The notes under the pieces are model-generated. The model had not been told where the DNA came from and searched no databases. It saw only the letters and a program-made list of their open reading frames with translations. From assembly GCF_002300165.1 (NCBI RefSeq), contig NZ_MLCE01000030.1, positions 21,382 to 85,381 on the forward strand: DNA of 64,000 nucleotides, written 5' to 3'. This document shows, one piece after another, positions 45,396-53,236 of this stretch. Position numbers and translations under genes: made by a program. Each line of letters starts with the position of its first letter. Positions within the stretch are counted from its first letter, which is position 1. Source of the stretch: Streptomyces sp. Tue6028. Lineage in GTDB: Bacteria; Actinomycetota; Actinomycetes; Streptomycetales; Streptomycetaceae.

Positions 45396-46289
45396 ATGCC
45401 GTGCGAGTTCCTCCGCATGACCGACTTCTTCGCAGCCCGCCAGGAGCGCTACGTGCCCTACACGGCCGAGATCAGCCGCAGCAACCCGACGAGCATCGTC
45501 TTCCTCGTCGATCAGTCGACCTCGATGAGTGACCCCATCGGTGGTGAGATCCCTCAACAGAAGGCTGACGTCGTCGCCGACGCCATCAACCGCCTGCTCA
45601 CGGAACTCTCGGTCAAGTGCGCCAAAGAGGAAGGCGTACGTGACTACTTCCACGTCGCGGTCATCGGCTATGGCGCCACCGTCGGCTCGGCGTTCGCCGG
45701 TTCGCTCGCCGGCCGGGACATCGTCCCCCTCAGCGAAGTTGCGGACAATCCGGCCCGCGTCGACGAGCGAAGCAAGAAGGTGTCCGACGGAGCCGGTGGT
45801 CTGGTGGAGACAGTGGTCAACTTCCCGCTGTGGATGGACCCGGTCGCCCATGGCGGGACCCCGATGAATCGTGCGCTTCAGTACGCTGAGAGCCTCGTCG
45901 CCGGCTGGACCGAGCGCTACCCGGCCAGTTTCCCGCCCATCGTCATCAATCTGACGGACGGTGAGTCGACCGACGGCGACCCCACAGCTGCCGCGGAGGC
46001 CATCACCTCACACGCCACGGCCGACGGCGCGGCGCTGCTGTTCAACCTGCACGTCTCCGCCGCTGGGGGGACCCCCACCGCCTTCCCCGACACCGCCGAC
46101 GGTCTCCCCGACAGCTACGCCCGCTCACTCTTCGCGATGTCGAGCCCCCTGCCCAGTCACATGCGTTCCTACGCGGCCTCGCAGGGCCAGCGGGTCAGCG
46201 AGACCACCCGTGGCTTCGTCTACAACGCGGACATCACCACGGTCGTGCAGTTCCTCGACATCGGCACCCGCGCCACCGAACTGCGGTGA
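45396..46289 (+). CDS. TerY-like von Willebrand factor A domain protein
   Basis: This 297-residue protein is a single vWA domain with a complete metal-ion-dependent adhesion site: D39, S41 and S43 in VDQSTSMS, the threonine in GGTPMNRAL (about 151-159), and the aspartate in LTDGESTDGD (about 188-197). It lacks a signal peptide. It is the first gene of a three-gene unit with a PP2C phosphatase and a kinase, overlapping the next gene by four bases. This is the TerY-P triad layout, in which the vWA protein is thought to be the phosphorylated adaptor. ATG 45396 has GGAAG six bases upstream; ATG 45417 is the alternative. Confidence 0.88.
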   Translation: MPCEFLRMTDFFAARQERYVPYTAEISRSNPTSIVFLVDQSTSMSDPIGGEIPQQKADVVADAINRLLTELSVKCAKEEGVRDYFHVAVIGYGATVGSAFAGSLAGRDIVPLSEVADNPARVDERSKKVSDGAGGLVETVVNFPLWMDPVAHGGTPMNRALQYAESLVAGWTERYPASFPPIVINLTDGESTDGDPTAAAEAITSHATADGAALLFNLHVSAAGGTPTAFPDTADGLPDSYARSLFAMSSPLPSHMRSYAASQGQRVSETTRGFVYNADITTVVQFLDIGTRATELR

Positions 46290-47134
46290 CGACCTCCACT
46301 TCATGCGTGTATGTCACGCACCTCGTGGCGCCCAAGCACGGAAGCACGGATGCGGAATGCGAGGACGCCGTCTCCGTGCTTCCCGGCCGCCCACATGACT
46401 ACATGCTGCGAGAGCCGCTGACCGCGGGCGTCTGTGACGGAGCGACGGAGAGTGCCCTGGCCAAGGACTGGGCCCGTCTGCTGTCACGCGCGGCGGCCGA
46501 ACACGCGATGGAGCTGCCGGACCTGCTGGCAGGCGGCACCGCCTTCGAGGAGTTTGCGTCATCGGCGGTGGCTCAGTGGGAGCCCTGGGTCGTGCAGTAC
46601 ACGCAAGCGCGCAGTGCGGAAGGGCGCCCGTTGAAGTGGTACGAGCACACCAAGCTCGCAGAGGGTGCCTACGCGACCCTGCTCACGGTGCGCGTCGACC
46701 CGGATTCCGATTCCCACCCCGCCGCATGTGAACCGGAGTGGCGGTGGCGCGCTGCCGCCTTGGGAGACAGCTGCTTGTTCCACCTGCGCGACAACCGGCT
46801 GGTACAGGCGTTCCCGGTGGGGACCGTCGAGGAATTCGGCACCACTCCCGATCTCTTCGGCAGCCGCAACCACGACGTGGCCCTGCTGTCCCGTCGTACA
46901 CGTTTCACCGAAGGCCGCTGCCAGCCCGGCGATCGGCTGCTCCTGATGACCGACGCCCTTGCCGCGTGGCTCCTGTCGGCCTCGGACCAGGATGACGCCG
47001 TGAGCCAGTTGCTGGAGTTCGCCGGGCCCGACGACCTGGTCGGTTTCAAGGACTGGCTGAACGGTCTGCGGGACTGCCGGCAACTGCGCAACGACGACGT
47101 GGCACTCGTACGGATCGACTTCGAGGGGCGGTGA
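46286..47134 (+). CDS. PP2C-type protein phosphatase of the vWA-kinase triad
   Basis: This 282-residue metal-dependent Ser/Thr phosphatase has the metal-binding acidic residues in CEDAV (about 25-29), VCDGATES (D51), LLMTDALAAWLL (about 218-229) and RNDDVALVRI (about 270-279). It is divergent from the Streptomyces PppA/RsbU types and closest to the PP2C of TerY triads. The start is GTG 46286, overlapping the vWA stop as GTGA; its own stop overlaps the kinase start in the same way. It would reverse the kinase's action on the vWA protein or on the kinase itself. Confidence 0.87.
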   Translation: MTTSTSCVYVTHLVAPKHGSTDAECEDAVSVLPGRPHDYMLREPLTAGVCDGATESALAKDWARLLSRAAAEHAMELPDLLAGGTAFEEFASSAVAQWEPWVVQYTQARSAEGRPLKWYEHTKLAEGAYATLLTVRVDPDSDSHPAACEPEWRWRAAALGDSCLFHLRDNRLVQAFPVGTVEEFGTTPDLFGSRNHDVALLSRRTRFTEGRCQPGDRLLLMTDALAAWLLSASDQDDAVSQLLEFAGPDDLVGFKDWLNGLRDCRQLRNDDVALVRIDFEGR

Positions 47135-49314
47135 ACGTGGGCTCGGCCACCGGTCCGCACCGTCAGTTTCCCAGCGGTGCCGACTACGCGGAGGCGCTGC
47201 AGCACACGCAGCTGTGCTTCCGGCATCCCGAACTCAAAGGGGCAAGGCCCGAGTTGACCAAGCTCGGTCTGCCTCGCGCCATCTCCGGCGCCTTCGCGAG
47301 CGTCTTCTCGCTGACCTCGGCCACCTCAGGTCGGCGTTACGCGATCAAATGCTTCACCCGCCACGTCCCGGACCAGGAACGCCGCTACCAGGCCATCAGC
47401 TCTCGACTCGGGCAGTTGGAACCGGCCGAACTCTCCCAACCGTGGAATCTGGGCTTCGAGTACCTTCCTGATGCAATCAGCGTCGGACGGGATCGCTATC
47501 CGGTCCTGAAGATGGAGTGGACCGAGGCCGTCACCCTGTCCTCCTGGCTCGACGACAACCATGCCCACCGGTTCACCGTCGACCGTCTGGCCGACCGGTT
47601 CGAGGCACTTACCCGTGACCTGGCGGCCCACGAGATAGCCCACGGCGACCTCCAGCACGGCAACCTGCTCGTCGCAAGCGATGACACGTTGCGCTTGGTC
47701 GACTACGACGGCATGTATGTCCCCGCGCTGGCCGGCATGGGAGGCACTGAGCGGGGCCACCGGAACTACCAGTCGCCCATGCGAGGGAACGATGACTTCG
47801 GGGCGGAGCTGGATCGGTTCTCCGCCTGGGTCATCTTCTTGTCGCTCAAGGCAATCGCGTCCGATCCTTCACTGTGGAATCGGCTCCACGAGCCCAGTGG
47901 CGAGTTCCTGCTGCTCACCGAGGACGACTTCAAGAGTCCAGGCGGATCCACGAGGCTGCAGACGCTGCTGGCCCATCCCGACCGAGCGGTGAGTGGCCTC
48001 GCCGACCAGGTTCGGTCCTTGGCCTTCCAGCCATTGGACGTGCTGCCTGCGCTCGTGCAAGCGGTCCCCAAGCAACGGACCGCCGCTACGACGACTTCAA
48101 CGGTTTCAGCTCATGGCACCGCTGCTGCGACTGGTACGAGCGGACTGCCCGGATGGATGACCGGGCACGTCTCTCCGCAGGTCACGCCGACGCCGGCGAC
48201 CTCCGTCACTTCACCGGACGGTTTCCACATTCGGAAGCCGCTGGATGTCATCGCAGCTGTGCTCTGGCCGCTCATGTTTGCCGCAACAGTCATGATGGTG
48301 GTCGTGGGATTCTCGACGCCACCGATCGGGCCGGGTGTGCCCCTCGTCGCCTCCGCCGTGCTCACTGCCTTCGCCCGGAGCCGCCGTGTGGAGCGGGCAC
48401 AGTCACGAGCAGCCCTCGCCAAGCTGACGAACGAACTAGCCCAGCTCGATGACCCGGTCAAGGCAGCTGAGAAGCTGAGCAAGGAACGGGCAACGTTCGA
48501 CGCGACGGAGACGAAGCGGACCGCAGACCACTCGCGAGCCCAGGGCAAGCTCACAGCCCAGTACCACGCCGAGCTCAAGGAGGCCGAGAAGCGTAAGGTC
48601 CGCAAGCAGCGCGACATGGACAAGAAGATCGATGGACTCTCGGAAGAGCTCCGCAAAACTCTGTCCAAGGCACTCACCGACAAGCAGTCCGCGTACGTGC
48701 GGGATCAGCTCGGCCGACGGCTGATCGCCCAGTCCCCGCCGACTGGCATCGGGCCCAAACTTGCCGCGCGTCTGGCGGCAGCGGGCATCCGGACGGCAGC
48801 TGATTTCACGGGCTACCGGTCCGTGCAGAACACCCACTACAACAGCACCGGCGCCGTGCTTGTGCTGAGCAGCGGCCGTGTCGTCGACATCCAAGGCATC
48901 GGTGAGGGCAAGGCCATCGCCCTCGATGTCTGGCGCAAACACCTGCTCGCCTCCGCCGAAGCCCGGCAGCCGACCGCACTCAGCACGTCGGAGCGACAGT
49001 CGATTGAGCAGGGCGTCGCCCACCGCCGAGCCCAGCTCACCGCGCAGCGCAAGGCTGTGGAGTCCGAGACCGAGACGTTGCGGGTAAGGGCGCGGAAGCA
49101 GATGGAGGACGGTCAGGACCGGCTCACCCGAGAGAACACTCTTGCGGGCGAGCGGGCCCGACAGCAGCGGCAGGAGTTCGGCCAGCGCACTGTTGCACTC
49201 CAGCAGAAGAGCGCGGTGCACGCGACCCTGAGCGCCTCTGCCGAGGCCGCCAAGCTCCGGCATCGCGGGCTGTCGTACGTGTGCTACCTGCGGTTCCTCT
49301 ACATCGGTCGTTGA
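47131..49314 (+). CDS. membrane-anchored protein kinase with coiled coil and helix-hairpin-helix motifs
   Basis: This 727-residue protein starts with a kinase domain (about 40-300): glycine loop SGAFASVF, lysine K73 in YAIKCF, catalytic HGDLQHGNLL (D173, N178) and metal loop LVDYDGMY (D191/D193). A Ser/Thr linker is followed by two hydrophobic segments (about 368-415). A long charged coiled coil follows (about 425-525), then two helix-hairpin-helix DNA-binding motifs (TGIGPKLAARLAAAGI, about 538-553, and IQGIGEGKAIAL, about 589-600), and then more coiled coil. The start is GTG 47131, overlapping the phosphatase stop. It joins signalling, membrane and possible DNA binding in one chain, the central part of the triad. 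Confidence 0.87.
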   Translation: MNVGSATGPHRQFPSGADYAEALQHTQLCFRHPELKGARPELTKLGLPRAISGAFASVFSLTSATSGRRYAIKCFTRHVPDQERRYQAISSRLGQLEPAELSQPWNLGFEYLPDAISVGRDRYPVLKMEWTEAVTLSSWLDDNHAHRFTVDRLADRFEALTRDLAAHEIAHGDLQHGNLLVASDDTLRLVDYDGMYVPALAGMGGTERGHRNYQSPMRGNDDFGAELDRFSAWVIFLSLKAIASDPSLWNRLHEPSGEFLLLTEDDFKSPGGSTRLQTLLAHPDRAVSGLADQVRSLAFQPLDVLPALVQAVPKQRTAATTTSTVSAHGTAAATGTSGLPGWMTGHVSPQVTPTPATSVTSPDGFHIRKPLDVIAAVLWPLMFAATVMMVVVGFSTPPIGPGVPLVASAVLTAFARSRRVERAQSRAALAKLTNELAQLDDPVKAAEKLSKERATFDATETKRTADHSRAQGKLTAQYHAELKEAEKRKVRKQRDMDKKIDGLSEELRKTLSKALTDKQSAYVRDQLGRRLIAQSPPTGIGPKLAARLAAAGIRTAADFTGYRSVQNTHYNSTGAVLVLSSGRVVDIQGIGEGKAIALDVWRKHLLASAEARQPTALSTSERQSIEQGVAHRRAQLTAQRKAVESETETLRVRARKQMEDGQDRLTRENTLAGERARQQRQEFGQRTVALQQKSAVHATLSASAEAAKLRHRGLSYVCYLRFLYIGR

Positions 49315-49579
49315 TGTCATGTCCGGCTGCCACAGGCAGTGTTACTAAGGGCGCGGATTCTGGTATTTGCAGGCTGTTGCCGGGGCGGCCGTGCCGCACC
49401 CCGGCTTGAAGCTCTGAGCAGCCGAGGCGCGGTGCCTTGGACGTAGGGACGGACGCCCATGCCGTCCTCCCCGCCCGTCGCGTACCGCCCCGCCCCCCTG
49501 CGCCCCTCGCGCGCGCGTGAGTATGCTCGCGGAGTTGTCCGTCCGAGTGTGGGCGGAGGGTGGTGGGTGGGGGGCTTTC

Positions 49580-50800
49580 ATGAAGATGTCGCAGCCCGGG
49601 GCTGCCGACGTGGTTTCGCCCGCGCTCGATCGTGCCGCGGCATGGGGGGACAAGGAGCCGTCGGTCCTGCTGGTCGAGGACGACCCCGGCGACGCCCTGC
49701 TCGTCGAGGAACTGGTGGCCGACAGCGCGCTCAAGATGCGTCTGCGGTGGGTGCGTTCGATGGCCGAGGCGTGCGACGTGCTCGCGACCGAACTGCCGGA
49801 CTGCGTCCTGCTGGACCTGCACCTCCCGGACGCCCAGGGCCTGGAGGCCGTGTCCCGGGTGCGCGACCGCGCGGAACAGGTCGCGGTCGTGGTGCTGACC
49901 GGCCTCGCCGAGGAGGGCACCGGACTGGCCGCGGTGGCGGCGGGCGCTCAGGACTACCTGGTCAAGGGCCGTGTCGAGCCGGAGCTGTTCGGGCGGGCCG
50001 TCCGTTACGCGATCCAGCGCAAGCACGGCGAGCAGGACGCGGTGGCGTTGCAGGCGAGCCAGATGCAGGCGCAGGAGAACGCCCGTCTGGAGCGGGGACT
50101 GCTGCCGCGGCCGCTGCTGCGCGGCGACGGCGTCGAAGTCGTCACCCGCTACCGCCCCGGCCGCGCGCACGCGCTGCTCGGCGGCGACTTCTACGACATC
50201 GTGCAGGGCGCCGACGGCACCGTGCACGCGATGATCGGGGACGTCTCCGGCCACGGACCCGACGAGGCGGCCCTGGGGGTGGCCCTGCGCATCGCGTGGC
50301 GCACCCTGGTGCTCAGCGGTGTCACCGGCGCCGACCAGGTGGCCCGGCTGGAGGAGATCCTGATGGCCGAGCGGGCCAAGGCGGGTGTCTTCGCCACCTT
50401 GGTCATCCTCACCGCCACACCCGGCGAGCGCCGGGTCCGGATGGTGCGGGCGGGACACCCGGGTGCGCTGCTGTGCGGGGGCGGCGCCGTCGAGTGGGTG
50501 GAGGTCCTGGGCGGGCCGGCGCTGGGCATCGTGCCCGGCGGGGCGCGCTGGCGGGTGGAGGAGCTCGCGGTCCCCGAGGGCGCGGCGGTCGTCCTGTTCA
50601 CCGACGGCCTCTTCGAGGGGCGCGTCGGCCGGGGCACGGAACGGCTGGGGGAGGAGGGTCTGCTGGCCGTCGCGCGCGAGCTGGTCCCCCTGGCCCCGGC
50701 CGCGTTCGTCGACGGGCTCATCGAACGGGCCGAGGGCCTGGCCGAGCGGCAGGGCGGGCTGGACGACGACGTCGCCGTGCTCTGGCTGCGCTGGGACTGA
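49580..50800 (+). CDS. response regulator fused to SpoIIE/RsbU-type PP2C phosphatase
   Basis: This 406-residue protein has an N-terminal receiver domain (about 25-145, phosphoacceptor D79 in LLDLHLPDAQG) and a C-terminal SpoIIE phosphatase domain (about 190-405: LLGGDFYDIV, IGDVSGHGPDEAA, LFTDGLFEGR, DDDVAVLWLR). Such proteins dephosphorylate anti-sigma-factor antagonists when the receiver is phosphorylated. The start is ATG 49580 with a G-rich ribosome site; an in-frame ATG lies further up. It heads a three-gene unit with a histidine kinase and a single-domain receiver, suggesting a relay that sets a stress sigma factor. Confidence 0.88.
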   Translation: MKMSQPGAADVVSPALDRAAAWGDKEPSVLLVEDDPGDALLVEELVADSALKMRLRWVRSMAEACDVLATELPDCVLLDLHLPDAQGLEAVSRVRDRAEQVAVVVLTGLAEEGTGLAAVAAGAQDYLVKGRVEPELFGRAVRYAIQRKHGEQDAVALQASQMQAQENARLERGLLPRPLLRGDGVEVVTRYRPGRAHALLGGDFYDIVQGADGTVHAMIGDVSGHGPDEAALGVALRIAWRTLVLSGVTGADQVARLEEILMAERAKAGVFATLVILTATPGERRVRMVRAGHPGALLCGGGAVEWVEVLGGPALGIVPGGARWRVEELAVPEGAAVVLFTDGLFEGRVGRGTERLGEEGLLAVARELVPLAPAAFVDGLIERAEGLAERQGGLDDDVAVLWLRWD

Positions 50801-50853
50801 GGCCGGTGAGGAGCGTGAGAGGAAACAGTGAGTCCGAGGACGGGATACGCAGG

Positions 50854-52743
50854 ATGACCGCCGAGCCGTGGGTCGGACGCCGGCTGACCGTGCAGGGCTG
50901 GTTCCGGCTGGTGCTGGCGCTGATGGCGTTGCTCGTGGTCGTGGGGACGGCGGTGGGCGCCGCGATGCTTCAGCGGACGGCCTCGGTCACCGACGAGATG
51001 CTCCAGCACGTCGAGCCGGCCCGGACGGAGGCGTACCGGCTCCAGTCCGCCCTGTTCAACCAGGAGACGGGCGTGCGCGGTTACGCCATCGCGGCGGACC
51101 GGCAGTTCCTGGCCCCGTACACCCAGGGGCAGAAGGACGAGCGGCGCGCGGCCGCCCGGATCCGCGACCTCATCGGTGACCGTTCCGACCTTCTCGGGAA
51201 CCTGGAGGCGGTCGAGCGGCGGGCGGCGGACTGGCGGCGCGCCTACGCCGACCCCCTGGTGGCCGGTGTGACGCCGGGTGAACCGCGCACGATCGACCGG
51301 GCGACCGCGGAGCGCGGCAAGAAGGACTTCGACCGCATCCGTTCGGTGCTGGCCGCGCAGAACGCGGAACTGTCGTCGGCGGTCCGGGACGGCCAGGACA
51401 GACTGACGCACGCCCGCAAGGTGCGCGACGCGGTGCTCGTCGGCATGGTCGTGGCGTTCCTGCTGACCGGCGTGGCGCTGACGTTCCTCGTGCGCCTGCT
51501 CGTGGCGCGTCCGCTGGAGGGCCTGCGCACCGCCACCCGCCGGGTGGCTCGGGGCGAGTTCGGGCATGTCATCACCGGCGGCGGGCCGGTGGACGTCACC
51601 GCGGTCGCGCGGGACGTGGAGGACATGCGGCAGCGGATCGTCTTCGCGCTCGACGCCTCCCGCGAGCAGCAGGACGCCCTGGCCCGGCAGGCCGCCGACC
51701 TGGACGCCCAGGCCGTGGAGCTGCGCCGCTCCAACGCCGAGCTGGAGCAGTTCGCCTACGTGGCCTCGCACGATCTCCAGGAGCCGCTGCGCAAGGTGGC
51801 CTCCTTCTGCCAGCTGCTGGAGAAGCGGTACGGCGACCAACTGGACGACCGCGCCGGGCAGTACATCGACTTCGCGGTCGACGGCGCCAAGCGGATGCAG
51901 GTCCTCATCAACGACCTGCTCACCTTCTCCCGCGTGGGCCGCGTCAACGACGCCCGCCTGCCCGCCGATCTGGACCAGCTGCTCTCCAAGGCACTGAACA
52001 ACCTGGACAGCGTCGTCGCCGACACCGGCGCGGTCGTGGACCGGCCGGACGAACTGCCCCCGATCATCGGGGATCCGACGCTGCTGGCCATGCTCTGGCA
52101 GAACCTCGTCGGCAACGCCGTCAAGTTCCGCCACCCCGACCGCACGCCGCACATCCGCATCACGTGCGAGCGCGATCCGGAGGACTCCGACGCCTGGCGG
52201 CTGTCCGTGAGCGACAACGGCATCGGCATACCCGAGGAGTTCGCGGAGAAGGTCTTCGTGATCTTCCAGCGGCTCCACGGCCGTGACGCCTACGGGGGCA
52301 CGGGCATAGGCCTGGCGCTCTGCAAGAAGATCGTCGAGTACCACGGCGGCCGTATCTGGTTGGACACCACGTACACCGAGGGCGCCCGCTTCTGCTTCAC
52401 CTTCCCGTCCGTCGCCGACACGGCGGAGGGCGACCGGGACGACGCGGCGGACGGCGCCGGCACCGGCGGGGCGGACGTCACGCGCTCCGACACGGGCGAC
52501 GGCTCACGCACCGCCACCGGCGAGGACACGCGCACCGACGCGGGCGACGGCTCACGCACCGCCACCGGCGAGGACACGCGCACCGACGCGGGTGACGGCT
52601 CACGCACCGCCACCGGCGAGGACCCGCGCTCCGACACCGGTGAGGGCACCCGCCCCGAGACGACGGACGGCACGCGCCCCGACGCGGACGACCGTACCGA
52701 CACCGGCGGCAAGGCCGGCACTGAGGAGAAGAGCCTGACATGA
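50854..52743 (+). CDS. CHASE3-like sensor histidine kinase with repeat tail
   Basis: This 629-residue kinase has a first membrane helix (about 17-40), an extracellular helical CHASE3-type sensor (about 41-190, with FNQETGVRGYAIA) and a second helix (about 193-215). A HAMP domain, coiled coil, H306 in ASHDLQEPLRK and HATPase (NLVGNAVKFR, GTGIGLALCKKIVEYHGG) follow; this is the Hik/phytochrome-like subgroup. The last 120 residues are disordered and hydrophilic with 16-residue repeats. The start is uncertain: ATG 50854 gives a clean N-terminus, but in-frame GTG 50806 is possible. It overlaps the next receiver gene by four bases. Confidence 0.87.
   Translation: MTAEPWVGRRLTVQGWFRLVLALMALLVVVGTAVGAAMLQRTASVTDEMLQHVEPARTEAYRLQSALFNQETGVRGYAIAADRQFLAPYTQGQKDERRAAARIRDLIGDRSDLLGNLEAVERRAADWRRAYADPLVAGVTPGEPRTIDRATAERGKKDFDRIRSVLAAQNAELSSAVRDGQDRLTHARKVRDAVLVGMVVAFLLTGVALTFLVRLLVARPLEGLRTATRRVARGEFGHVITGGGPVDVTAVARDVEDMRQRIVFALDASREQQDALARQAADLDAQAVELRRSNAELEQFAYVASHDLQEPLRKVASFCQLLEKRYGDQLDDRAGQYIDFAVDGAKRMQVLINDLLTFSRVGRVNDARLPADLDQLLSKALNNLDSVVADTGAVVDRPDELPPIIGDPTLLAMLWQNLVGNAVKFRHPDRTPHIRITCERDPEDSDAWRLSVSDNGIGIPEEFAEKVFVIFQRLHGRDAYGGTGIGLALCKKIVEYHGGRIWLDTTYTEGARFCFTFPSVADTAEGDRDDAADGAGTGGADVTRSDTGDGSRTATGEDTRTDAGDGSRTATGEDTRTDAGDGSRTATGEDPRSDTGEGTRPETTDGTRPDADDRTDTGGKAGTEEKSLT
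52498..52641 (+). repeat. three 48-bp tandem repeats inside the histidine kinase gene
   Basis: Three consecutive in-frame 48-base units start at 52498, 52546 and 52594, the third diverging at its end. Each encodes the 16-residue unit DGSRTATGEDTRTDAG. The near identity of the first two at DNA level suggests recent slippage or unequal exchange in a disordered tail. Confidence 0.9.
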
Positions 52744-53189
52744 CCACCCCCGCAGCCACCCCCATCGACGTCCTGCTCGTCGAGGACGACCCGGGCGACG
52801 AACTGATGACCCGGGAGGCGTTCGAGGACAACAAGATCGGCAACACCCTGCACGTGGTGCGGGACGGCGAGGAGGCGCTCGACTTCCTCTACCGGCGGGG
52901 GGCGCACGCCGACGTGCCGCAGCCCGATCTGATCCTGCTCGACCTCAACCTGCCCAAGTACGACGGCCGGCAGGTCCTGGAGAAGATCAAGTCCGATCCG
53001 GCGCTGTCGCACATCCCGGTCGTGGTGCTCACCACCTCCGCGGCCGAGGAGGACATCCTGCGCAGCTACAAGCTCCACGCCAACGCCTACGTCACCAAGC
53101 CCGTCGACCTGGACCAGTTCATCGCCGCCGTCCGCCAGATCGACGACTTCTTCGTCCAGGTGGTGCGCCTGCCCCGACAGTCCGGCTGA
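52740..53189 (+). CDS. single-domain response regulator, Rcp1-like
   Basis: This 149-residue receiver has phosphoacceptor D68 in LILLDLNLP and the lysine in YVTKPVDLDQF; it has no output domain. It is of the subgroup that accepts phosphate from phytochrome-type kinases and carries the short insertion RRGAHADVPQPD. The start is ATG 52740, overlapping the kinase stop (ATGA). Together with the first gene of the set it gives the kinase two receivers, one with and one without an output. Confidence 0.9.
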   Translation: MTTPAATPIDVLLVEDDPGDELMTREAFEDNKIGNTLHVVRDGEEALDFLYRRGAHADVPQPDLILLDLNLPKYDGRQVLEKIKSDPALSHIPVVVLTTSAAEEDILRSYKLHANAYVTKPVDLDQFIAAVRQIDDFFVQVVRLPRQSG

Positions 53190-53236
53190 CCCGCGGGGCG
53201 CGGATCCGGTGCCCGCGCCGCCGCCGGCCGCCGGAC

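Noticed and set aside
45233..49320. Tellurite-resistance (ter) operon
   Set aside because: No TerD/TerZ/TerC/TerB-type gene is present; only the vWA-phosphatase-kinase triad is seen.
49321..49579. tRNA or attachment site at the right end of the accessory block
   Set aside because: No cloverleaf or direct repeat matching the left end was found; only a weak 7-bp hairpin at 49379-49405.
52498..52641. Repeat array considered as a CRISPR
   Set aside because: The units are contiguous with no unique spacers and are translated in frame within the kinase gene.
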